Below, piece by piece: positions 34,301-41,762 of a stretch of DNA of 41,762 nt. The position numbers and the translations under genes are program-made. Position 1 is the first letter of the stretch; the number at the start of each line of letters is the position of its first letter. Location: positions 4,558,602 to 4,600,363 of the forward strand of contig NC_049993.1 in the NCBI RefSeq assembly GCF_000003815.2, in the 5' to 3' direction. Below the pieces are notes generated by a model. That model saw only the letters and a list, made by a program, of their open reading frames with translations, ran no database searches and was not told where the DNA came from. This DNA comes from Branchiostoma floridae. Its lineage: Eukaryota; Chordata; Leptocardii; Amphioxiformes; Branchiostomatidae.

Positions 34301-36731
34301 AAATGCATATACTAGTAACAGTGACATTTGAATTTTGGGCAAGTGAAACATTGGTTCGGGCAAGTACTGAGTACATTTTTTATGTGCTTGCCCGATAGGA
34401 CAAGTGGATTTTAGAAAACTTGTTCAACCCTGACATATGCAAGATTGAAAATTGATGTGCACATGAAGCTTGTTGTATCGCTCATTCTCATAGGGGCATC
34501 CTAGTGATTGCACGTTGATTATGATGCAAAAGAGGGAAATTAGTTCATTTTTAGTCACGCTCAAAGAAAATGGAAAAGAAGTGGTTTATGAGTAAAATGT
34601 TTCTTGTTTCCTATATATATTGTGACTCAGCAGTTCAGAAAGTAACTGTCGTATATGTACCCATTGTTTTCTGTAGGCAGTGCTGAAGAGGAGGGACTCT
34701 ATACAGATGGAGTATGAACTGACAGTAGAGGATCTCAGCAGGAAGAGAAATGACAGAGAACAGGTTAGTAGCACAATGATTACTATCACAAAGAGATTTT
34801 TACCATGTGAATAATATTATTATTAGTGGGCAGTTAACAGCTTTCTTGTGCTTTGTACAATATGTGCCTGATTAAATCTCGCTTACAGCAGCCAGCCCAA
34901 CATACGCCGGCCCCCTAGGGGGGCCAGTTACAGCCCTGGACAGCAGAGTTTGCATTACACAGACTAAGTATCTTAGTGCACAAGTGACATTTTATGACCT
35001 TTGACTGTTGACCTTTGCCCTACAGCTGAAGATGTCAGATCAAAGCTACTCACTTGGGGCTTTTCTTGGGAAGGACCCAGAGGAAGTCAGACAGCAGAAA
35101 AGAACCAAGCTGGATTCACAAATAGAGGAGGTAGGGCATATGCATAATGAAGACATGCCTAGGCAAGTAGGAGTAATTTTTGTGAACAGTAGCTGAAATA
35201 GGTAGCATTGTATGTTGTTAATGAATGCATGAGATGGATATGTGTATTGTTAAACATCTGCTTTACAGGTGGAAAGTGTGTAGAGTATATTCACTTCTGT
35301 GAATGGAGGTTTTGTTACTGTTTGTTCACTTGTTTGTCAACAGTTCCTTGTTGAATGCAGTAAAGTAGCTGGTTTCCACATGCTAGGCATTTAAGGAACT
35401 TCTTATGTAAGGTCAAAGATCCAAGGAAATTGTTAGAATATGGTTGTCTGTTGCCTGATGAGACCCAGCAAGAAAAATGAAGGAGTCAGCAAGGGATTTA
35501 CAATAATGTATAAAGCAAGAAAATTCACAAAAACCTAAAATTTTGAAATATTTCACAGAGGTTTGAGACCTTTGGTGTCATCGTAAATAGCATCTGGGCC
35601 AGAATATTTGTGCTAATGCTGTAAAAGAAAGTGGATGTTATCATAAGTTCTGAACATACAGATGTGATAGTCGTTTTGACTGTTAGTATTTGTTTCCTCC
35701 AGCTTCTGAAGCAGGTAGAAGTTAGTAACGACAGTGTGGAGTGTGCTAACGCTGACCTGAAGGCAGATCTGGAGCGGTGGCACAGGAACAAGAGAAGAGA
35801 TGTCAAGGAGGTGTTCTCTGAACTGTGTGACAGAAACATACAGTATTACCAAGAGGTGTGGAACTTTTATTGCACGGTTCTCCCCAGAGGGTGGAATAAG
35901 GGAGGCCCTCCACTATACTCTCAGCCAGCTCCACTATACTATTTTTCAAATTTAGTGTGTTTCTTCCCTATTTTCTTTGTTAGTTTTGCTGAAATTAATG
36001 ACAATTCACAGATTTTTGTGCCAAGTGTCATCATTTTTCCAGTCAGCATTGTCTGCAAAAACTTGTGAATGAGCAATGATCAAAACAATAGTCGTTTTGC
36101 CACTTCACAACAAAGGAATCACAACAATATATTATACTTGTAGTATTTGACACCCTCTGTCATTGCAAAATGAACCTATTTTCATGAAAGTGCAGCGCGT
36201 TGGTGCGGGTTATTTTTGCCAGCCCCTCCACTATACTAAAAAATTCTGGGGAGAACCCTGTATTGTCACATTTATTTACTTGATTAGCGAGTAAGATGAA
36301 ATTCTTGAGTTTATAATCGGGTCTTTGTATATTTTATAGAGTTTGTTTTGAGGGCATTACCAACTTATAGCTCATAAACAACACTTACCATTTGGACTTA
36401 AAAACGACTCTTCTTATATACATAGAAATAAGCATTGAAAGTCATGACTGTACCTAGTGACAACAGCTTGGTTGGTTATCATTATTAAATGGTACTTACC
36501 TGCTGAATTCATTTTGCTCAGTGCCTGTCAGCATGGGAAGAAACCTTACAAGAAATCAACCAGAAGTCAGAGCTGGAGACTGCCAGCACCCTGGCCACGC
36601 CCACATCCAGCTGTCCTGACACGCCCAATCTAGCCACGCCCACTTCCTCCATAACCCCTCCTCTTCCTGCCACGCCCACCAAGGGTGGTACAGAGGGCGG
36701 GGCAGCTGAGGGGCAGGGAGGGACACAATAA
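28345..36731 (+). CDS. snx30: Sorting nexin SNX7/SNX30 (PX-BAR protein)
   Basis: Eleven exons: 28345-28491, 29615-29791, 30147-30257, 31042-31203, 32375-32494, 33251-33326, 33847-34046, 34677-34763, 35026-35130, 35703-35855 and 36522-36731 (1548 bp, 515 aa; human SNX30 is about 437). All junctions are GT-AG and in frame. SNX7 and SNX30 pair with SNX4 on early endosomes and act in recycling and autophagy. Seen here: an acidic, Ser-rich N-terminus (1-80); a PX domain (about 81-200) with [20 protein letters not shown] and the phosphoinositide-binding RRRYQDF (122-128); then a helical BAR region (about 215-455) with [30 protein letters not shown] and NIQYYQ. The tail is unlike the vertebrate proteins: it repeats ATPTSS/ATPTK and ends in a Gly-rich stretch. 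Amphioxus should carry one gene for both vertebrate paralogues, so the symbol is nominal. Confidence 0.95.
30361..30728. repeat. 124-bp tandem triplication in SNX7/30 intron 3
   Basis: Three units start with TTGTGAGCCGATGG at 30361, 30485 and 30609. They are almost identical; I saw CATACTTT changed to CATTCTTT, and the third unit diverges at ATCGCCAGAATGAGG. Two unit boundaries recreate an exon-like 42-base segment between TGTCTCCAG and GTAAGG (30456-30497 and 30580-30621). Confidence 0.93.
31761..32236. mobile_element. pogo/Tc1-like non-autonomous element
   Basis: 476 bp in SNX7/30 intron 4, with ends CAGTCAAACCTGCCC and GGGCAGGTTTGACTG, flanked by TA on both sides (31759-31760 and 32237-32238). 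The inverted repeats extend about 26 bp to GACCACC/GGTGGTC, and the motif CGACCACCTGGCC recurs inside. CAG termini at TA suit the Tc1/mariner/pogo superfamily. No intact transposase. Confidence 0.88.
32556..32875 (+). mobile_element. Retroposon (SINE or LINE 3' end) with 13-bp target duplication
   Basis: 320 bp in SNX7/30 intron 5, ending in an A-rich tail (AACAAATAAATAAA) and flanked by the direct repeat AATGTGTAAGAAA (32543-32555 and 32876-32888). The body includes CATGCACGTTAAAGAACCCC and a GTAAGGGGCGGTATA segment. I could not find an RNA polymerase III B box in it, so it may be a 5'-truncated LINE tail rather than a complete SINE. Confidence 0.85.
33590..33661 (+). pseudogene. tRNA-like fragment (Leu/Ser type), decayed or SINE-derived
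   Basis: In SNX7/30 intron 6. A box TGGCCGAGCGG (33597-33607) and B box GGTTCGAACCC (33642-33652) are intact and 34 bases apart. A T-rich tract that could terminate RNA polymerase III follows at about 33663-33673. The T stem is nearly paired (GTAGG/CCCAC), but the acceptor stem does not pair, so a working tRNA is unlikely. A short GCATGGAT repeat lies just upstream (33511-33540). Confidence 0.6.
34073..34432. mobile_element. hAT-like MITE in SNX7/30 intron 7
   Basis: 360 bp with ends CAGGGATAAACAAGTCC and AACTTGTTCAACCCTG, flanked by ACATAT on both sides (34067-34072 and 34433-34438). Inside, GGGCAAGT and ACTTGCCC-type motifs recur in both orientations. The CAGGG end suggests hAT, but only six bases of duplication match. 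Confidence 0.75.
35873..36260. mobile_element. hAT-like MITE in SNX7/30 intron 10
   Basis: 388 bp with ends CACGGTTCTCCCCAGA and TCTGGGGAGAACCCTG. TATTG flanks both sides (35868-35872 and 36261-36265). It starts only 17 bases after the exon 10 donor. CTCCACTATACT is repeated three times inside. Confidence 0.72.
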
Positions 36732-38510
36732 AAGAGTTAGTTATATTTTAACACTGGTCACTTCAAATTTTGGAAGACACTGGGAATTTGGAAAATGGAA
36801 ATATCCTTAAAGTCAAATACCTCTATATCTAGTTATCAAAGTTATGACATTGAGAAAGATACCATAATGTAGAATGAAGCATGCTGTTTTTATCAACATA
36901 TGAAACTCAATTGTACAGTCAACGACGAGTTGAAATATAGGGCTTTCTTGGTTATATTTTCCTAATGCCTAGTGCCTTATCAAAGTTAGATTGACCAGTG
37001 TCTGTTGTACTTTGCTTAGAATTGGTAGGTGAAGATGAGTACGCTGTTTTGGGAGGGGAGCCTGCAATTTAGTAGCAATGATGTTAGGGCTAAAAAATAT
37101 GGTATTCATTTTTGCCAAAGTTTTCTCTAGTCTGTGTACAAGGCCCAAGGCCTGTGTGTTCTGCTATTGGACTTAACTGGTATCTCATACTATGGATAGA
37201 TCTTGAAATTTCAGGTATTTCTAATCTTAGCTATGTTGTATATGTCATAAATTGAATAATGCAATGCCACTTTTTATTGTGAAAATTAATCTGTACACAT
37301 CATATGTTTAGCAAAAATTTTAGGGCTGTTTTAAAATCTTTCCAATTGGACAACTCAAGCTTAGTTTTGATGGCACATTGTAGCCTTTCAAATAAAAAAT
37401 TAGTCCAATTAGACTACGATTATATTCTGGATAAAGCAAAGGAATATTGAGAGCATCAAATTGGTCAAATAATTTCATTATACAACGGTTTTAATCAAAT
37501 ATGCGAGCACTTAAAGTGTATTACATTTGTATGTCTTTACTATGGCATTGTTTTAAGTTAGATAATATATGACAATTGGCTGCCATTCCATGTGGTTTAT
37601 AGTTGTAAATACTCCAATAGTTTCAGTACACTGGACATGTGAGATGACCGTAGTAAGAGTATAATTGTTTATACCACATTGTGAAGACTGCCACTGGGGC
37701 TGTAACAGTGTCGTAGAGTGGTGCAAGTATGTATGATGTCCTTGGGCCTAGAGGTAGTTATGACAATTCATGTTATGACGGTTTGGTGCAGCCCATTGCA
37801 TAACATAATTCTTAGGCCTGTGTTCTATTCAGTTGTTTTAATGTTGTTAAAATATATATTGAAAGGGAAAATGCAATAAGTTTGAGGTTATCAAAAGCCA
37901 TTTTCCTAATGTGGTATTCAGTTCGAAATCTAAGATTTTATTGCCAGCTTATTGAAATATGATTAGTACACAGAATTTGTAATAGTCTTAATTCCATATG
38001 TTTTAATGTCAAATTGTCTCTTTTTTGTAGTTGGTAAAGTGATGTTTAAAAGTGGCTGACTGTGCCAGTGTGCTGCTAGGACAAGGCTTCTGTGCATCTG
38101 TTTGTGTAATGTTGTCTATCATGTCTCCATTTGATATTGGGACCACCCGCCACATGATTAAGCAATACAAATTTTAATCAATGGAGACCCAGTATTTTTC
38201 TGTTGTTGTTGTCATGTCAATTACACAACATGTAGATAGTCACAAGCAAAGATTAAAAGTTATATGGAATTCTGAAGTTGATCTGGTGTTTTTACATGTT
38301 TCAAAATTGATGAAATTTGGTCACACACAAGTTGTGTAGCTTTGATTCCTGGGGACAAGATTTCCGAAAATGTACAATGCCATTTTAATTTGTGACACAT
38401 CGGTCAGTTTTGATTGAAATTGTTTACTGTTACTCTGTAATTGGATATTTTGTATTTGTCATTGTCACTAAAATTTCAATGATACAATAAATGCATTTTA
38501 ATGTGGGTTG
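36732..38510 (+). other. Probable SNX7/30 3' UTR
   Basis: AT-rich sequence with no supportable exon between the SNX7/30 stop codon and DCAF15. The stop codon itself lies in CAATAAAAG, which resembles a polyadenylation signal but is too early to be the main one. A better candidate is AATAAA at 38486-38491. Confidence 0.5.
38486..38491 (+). terminator. Candidate polyadenylation signal of SNX7/30
   Basis: AATAAA followed by a T/G-rich stretch (GTGGGTTGCATTTGTCAT) about 10-30 bases downstream, a suitable cleavage context. It is about 260 bases before the DCAF15 start, so the two genes lie close together in tandem. Confidence 0.5.
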
Positions 38511-38749
38511 CATTTGTCATATTTAATTGCAAAATAGGGTAGCATTAATTCTATTGTTTGAGACATTATGTAGAAATGATACTTGACAGAGTATATTAGA
38601 AAAGTAAACTTTGGTTGCCGATATTGCTTTAGATTGATGTAGTTCAAACTTTCCATTAAAACTGTCGACAATGTCTATGGTATAGCCATTCAACCTGTAC
38701 TTCTCTGCTGTACCGCACCGTGGCGCTTCTAAAGATTTCCAAGTGGAGC

Positions 38750-41490
38750 ATGGGAACAAAAATGGCGGCCAAGTTGAAAAAGAGTAACAACATTGTCGCC
38801 AGACTTCAGCTAAAGGAGGTGAGTAGCAGTGTTTCCAGTGTTGCTTGAGTGGAACTAAGTGCTTAAGAATATGTGTGATTACTTTTTTTTGCTGTCTTCG
38901 TTCAAGGCGTATTCGTGGCACAAGATACGCAAGTAAAGCCGTGCCCCCCTCCCACCCTGTCCTCGAAAAATATTATAATTTCGAAGCTGTCGATCGCGAC
39001 GTCTAAGATGGAAACAAATTTACTTGTCCTATTTGTAAACTAGTGGCTTGTATTCTACAAAGCCGTAACTTCTCTCTGTCACAATATGAAATAATAATCA
39101 CATGGGGTCTTATGAATTGCAGATTTTCCCAGAATAAATTTCTCTGACTATGACTATGAGTGATGCTGAAATTCAGCTTAATTCAGATCGGCCATACAAT
39201 AAACTATGCAGACAAACACCTTGGTGTGCAAAGAATACTTTGATTGTTGCAGTATTTTGCTGCAACTACCTCAGAACAAGGGGGTTTCATCAAGATAGAT
39301 TCACCCATAATTTTTACGCTCTAGTTCAAAGGTCAAATTAGTGGAGTTTTTTTTCTCTCTCTCATTCAAGCACATTGATATCTGTACCCAGTATTTATAC
39401 CTGTACATCATTTTTGGTGCTGTGGCCCACAGATACGCGGCAGTCTGCAGACACACAGCCATGCCACGCCTGTCAGAATGTTCAACAAAACCATCCCAGA
39501 CTCCCTCGTCTTCAACCTGAAGGACCTGGTCCCTCTATCTGTGCTGCATGATGGGTAGGTTGTCCTGTATTGCATGGTGGGTAGGTTTTACTGTGTCACG
39601 TGATTGGTTAAGGCTGTCCTGTGTTGCATTCGTCATGGACAGATTGTATGGTTTTGCTAATCTCCAAGCAGATTCCTCCGGTGGCATTAAAACAGTAACA
39701 TAAGCTGGGGAAGGAATTAGCCGGCAATGGAGGATTATTGGCCACCGCTGTGGCCAATAACTCCTCTGCCGGCTACACTCTTTCCCATTTGCCACAGCAA
39801 GATCTGCTTGGAGATTATGGTTTTGCATGATGGGTAGGTTGTACAGTAGATGCCAGTTAATTGCACAATGGATTACCGCACACTTCTGATAATTGCACGG
39901 AATCCCCAAGTCCCAAACCGATGTGGTCCAGCTGGGTGACTTCGCATTATTGCACCACCCGGATAACTGTATGAAATACTACTAGTGTGCTGGCAAATGG
40001 GGTGTGCAATTAAACTGATTCTACTGTACTGTCATTTAATAGGTTGTGCTATATTGCATGGTTGGTAGGATGGGCAGGATGATTTCACGTTAGAACATTA
40101 ACAGCCTTTTGGATCTAGTAGTAGTAGTAGTAGTATGCGGTATTTAATTATACTGCTGCTGCGGTCCCTGACACAGGTAGGTAGCAGTCAGCTAGTCTTC
40201 ACACCACATGCACTTCCATGTGGCACTGTCCAGCAGGCTCACCTTAGTCAGACTACTCTGATACTAGTATGTAAATTGTTTTTCATCAGCCATGTGTTCC
40301 TGGGCTTCACCAAGGATGGGCAGTTTGTGCTGTCCTACACCCAGCTGATGGAGGCTGAGGCACACACAGGGTACCCGTACTACGAGTACCACCTGCACTG
40401 GTGGGTGCTGCAGCCGGTAACAACACAACAGCAGGGGACTCCACAGCGGCACTTCAGACTACACAAGGTACACAATAATGAACACACTTTGGTATCACAT
40501 CAAGTTGTGATGCATGTGCTTTTACGGGGCTGTCTCCAGGACCCATCCTTCCGTCTGCTTGTTGGAAAGCAGGAAAATCAACAACATGGGCTCCCAAACT
40601 AGGGATGTGTACCGGTACACTGTCGATACAGTACCGGTACAATCAATTAGGTACAGATACAAAAATACCGAACCCTGGTGTACTGGTACTGGACCTGTAT
40701 CTAATTAGTGCAAGGCAGGCAGGATAACAGGTTAGGGGATGGCCACTTTGACACTTAAAATTACTGTGAAATCACCATAGCAGTCCTGAGCCCCAGTGAG
40801 GGAAAAGCAACAAGGGTCGATTTTTTGTTGCATCATGTGTCTACCATAATAAACACGTTTTTATTGGTTCAAACATGCTTCTACCCATTTTAATACATTG
40901 ATTTGCCGTTATAACATATCATAATTATAATATTATGATATAATATTCAATGCCATGCATTTAGGTCCGGACCTGTACCTAAACCTCTGGATTCGAATCC
41001 GGACCTGTACCTAAACCTCTGGATTCGAATCCGGACCTGTACCTAAACGTGGGTTTAGGTACGCATCCCTGTCCCAAACAATGAGTCGGATGGGGAAAAA
41101 TGAAGCTGGAGACAGCCCTGCTGTACTATAGGAAAGACAAACCAACATGTTTCTCTTGAGTTGCAAACATGCATCAAGTAAACAGTTACTAGTATAGAAG
41201 TCAACATTTCCTTGCCTTTGTTCCTCTTGATTCTCCCATATTATACCACCAGGGTTTCTCAGTTTGCTTTACACTGATCATAATGTCTCCAAAGCCTGTT
41301 TTCTTTTTTTTGCTTCTTCAGTTGCCTTTGTGTGTGTTGAACTTTCAGGTGAGGTTTTCCTTATATTTTTTGTCTTCTTCCAGGTGTCTCAGGTGCGGCT
41401 CTTTGGAGAAGAGGAGATCCCGACAGACATCTATCTGTTGGTGTGCCAGTGGCCAACAGACTACACCAAAGTGCTGGTGCATGGATACAG
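38750..41490 (+). CDS. dcaf15: DCAF15, CUL4-DDB1 substrate receptor (5' part only)
   Basis: Four exons are in the window: 38750-38818, 39433-39554, 40290-40467 and 41384-41490. The joined frame is open for 158 codons plus two bases, and the gene continues past the right edge. DCAF15 is a substrate receptor of CRL4 ubiquitin ligases that binds DDB1 and DDA1, and in human cells it is the target of aryl-sulfonamide degraders. The call rests on [25 protein letters not shown], and [20 protein letters not shown] followed by [13 protein letters not shown], which align with the human N-terminal domain ([45 protein letters not shown]). A Gln/Thr-rich insert ([12 protein letters not shown]) lies where human has a shorter loop. 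Two in-frame ATGs (38750 and 38762) both have good contexts; I took the first. The N-terminus is shorter than human and lacks its Gly-rich leader. Confidence 0.9.
38759..38770 (+). promoter_or_regulatory. YY1-like start-site element of DCAF15
   Basis: AAAATGGCGGCC spans the second in-frame ATG of DCAF15 and matches the YY1 core. The same motif class occurs at the SNX7/30 and STK11 starts. Confidence 0.5.
39658..39817. mobile_element. MITE with TAATCTCCAAGCAGAT ends
   Basis: 160 bp in DCAF15 intron 2 with perfect 16-bp inverted ends (TAATCTCCAAGCAGAT and ATCTGCTTGGAGATTA), flanked by the 9-bp direct repeat TGGTTTTGC (39649-39657 and 39818-39826). The inside contains the palindromic pair GCCGGCAATGGAGGATTATT and AATAACTCCTCTGCCGGC. 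A 9-bp duplication suggests a Mutator-like origin, but this is uncertain. CTCTCCAAGCAGAGG at the very end of the window may be the start of a related copy. Confidence 0.85.
39844..40026. mobile_element. Short pogo/Tc1-like MITE
   Basis: 183 bp in DCAF15 intron 2 with ends CAGTAGATGCCAGTTAATTG and CAATTAAACTGATTCTACTG, flanked by TA on each side (39842-39843 and 40027-40028). It lies 26 bases from the preceding MITE. No coding capacity. Confidence 0.83.
40118..40135. repeat. (TAG)n microsatellite
   Basis: About six TAG/AGT repeats in DCAF15 intron 2. Confidence 0.85.
40600..41071. mobile_element. hAT-like element with AGGGATG...GTACC ends
   Basis: 472 bp in DCAF15 intron 3. The ends are TAGGGATGTGTACCGGTAC and GGTACGCATCCCTG, flanked by a perfect 8-bp repeat TCCCAAAC (40592-40599 and 41072-41079). 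Near the right end a unit of about 36 bp containing CCGGACCTGTACCTAAAC is repeated three times. It is related to the element at 18806-19246. Confidence 0.87.
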
Positions 41491-41762
41491 GTGTGGGACT
41501 AGGAGCCAGTTAGACTTCTCGCTTATACTTTAGTTTAGATGAACACTCAAAAGGCAAACTATTGTCTGTTGATAGTATTAAAGCTATAAATAGTATGGAA
41601 TTTACCAGTGTTTAGTGTAAGAAATATTATCCACAAGTGTTTTAGTTTTTCAGGCACAGGTACAGGCAAACTTGATGTTTAGGTCTGGACCTGCACCTAA
41701 GCAACTCTAAAAGTATAGAACCGTAAAGGTACAATGTGCTACTCTCCAAGCAGAGGTTTAGG
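41491..41762 (+). other. Start of DCAF15 intron 4
   Basis: The donor GTGTGG follows the exon at 41490. The remaining 270 bases contain no exon. GGTCTGGACCTGCACCTAAG near 41682 resembles the internal repeats of the element at 40600-41071, and the final bases resemble the end of the MITE at 39658-39817. Both would need sequence beyond the window. Confidence 0.5.

Noticed and set aside
34905-34928. GGCCCCCTAGGGGGGCC palindrome as a regulatory site
   Set aside because: It is a short, imperfect GC-rich palindrome in an intron, with no second copy and no motif I recognise.
36727-36733. AATAAA at the SNX7/30 stop codon as the main polyadenylation signal
   Set aside because: It would leave almost no 3' UTR. 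A better placed signal with a GT-rich downstream stretch exists at 38486-38491.
38523-38921. 132-codon frame on the - strand over the DCAF15 first exon
   Set aside because: It is antisense to a first exon that has a good start context and a GTGAGT donor, and it shows no domain.

Overview
The window looks like genomic DNA of a non-vertebrate chordate, most likely amphioxus (Branchiostoma). This is an inference. It contains spliced single-copy genes whose exon lengths match human STK11 almost base for base, a sorting nexin related to both vertebrate SNX7 and SNX30, and introns full of short palindromic transposons. I found no bacterial-style operon, CRISPR array or rRNA.

Layout. (1) 0.5-1.6 kb, + strand: a three-exon gene for a secreted, very acidic, probably GPI-anchored protein that I do not recognise. 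(2) 5.85-15.42 kb, - strand: a complete nine-exon STK11/LKB1 kinase gene (440 aa), including an ancient minor-spliceosome AT-AC intron. (3) 16.94-19.72 kb, - strand: a complete four-exon INIP/SOSS-C gene (91 aa). (4) 19.96-28.06 kb: an 8.1-kb, nearly identical tandem array with a 1002-bp basic unit and a 1523-bp variant carrying an internal 521-bp duplication. Units carry a TATA box, a perfect palindromic RFX-type X-box and a 98-codon ORF. (5) 28.35-36.73 kb, + strand: a complete eleven-exon SNX7/SNX30 gene (515 aa), with a probable polyadenylation signal near 38.49 kb. (6) 38.75 kb to the right edge, + strand: the first four coding exons of a DCAF15 gene that runs out of the window.

INIP and SNX30 are head to head here. 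From memory they are also neighbours in human (9q32), so the pair appears to be an ancient linkage, and the array sits exactly in the divergent intergenic space between them. STK11, SNX7/30 and DCAF15 each have an ATGGCG core typical of YY1-type start-site elements at or just before the start codon.

The introns hold many non-autonomous DNA transposons with readable terminal inverted repeats and several clear target-site duplications (hAT-like with 8-bp duplications, pogo/Tc1-like at TA, others). They also hold one retroposon with a 13-bp duplication, a tRNA-like fragment, minisatellites and microsatellites. Exon boundaries were set by hand from splice signals, reading frame and remembered family sequences. 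All four complete genes give uninterrupted frames when the exons are joined.
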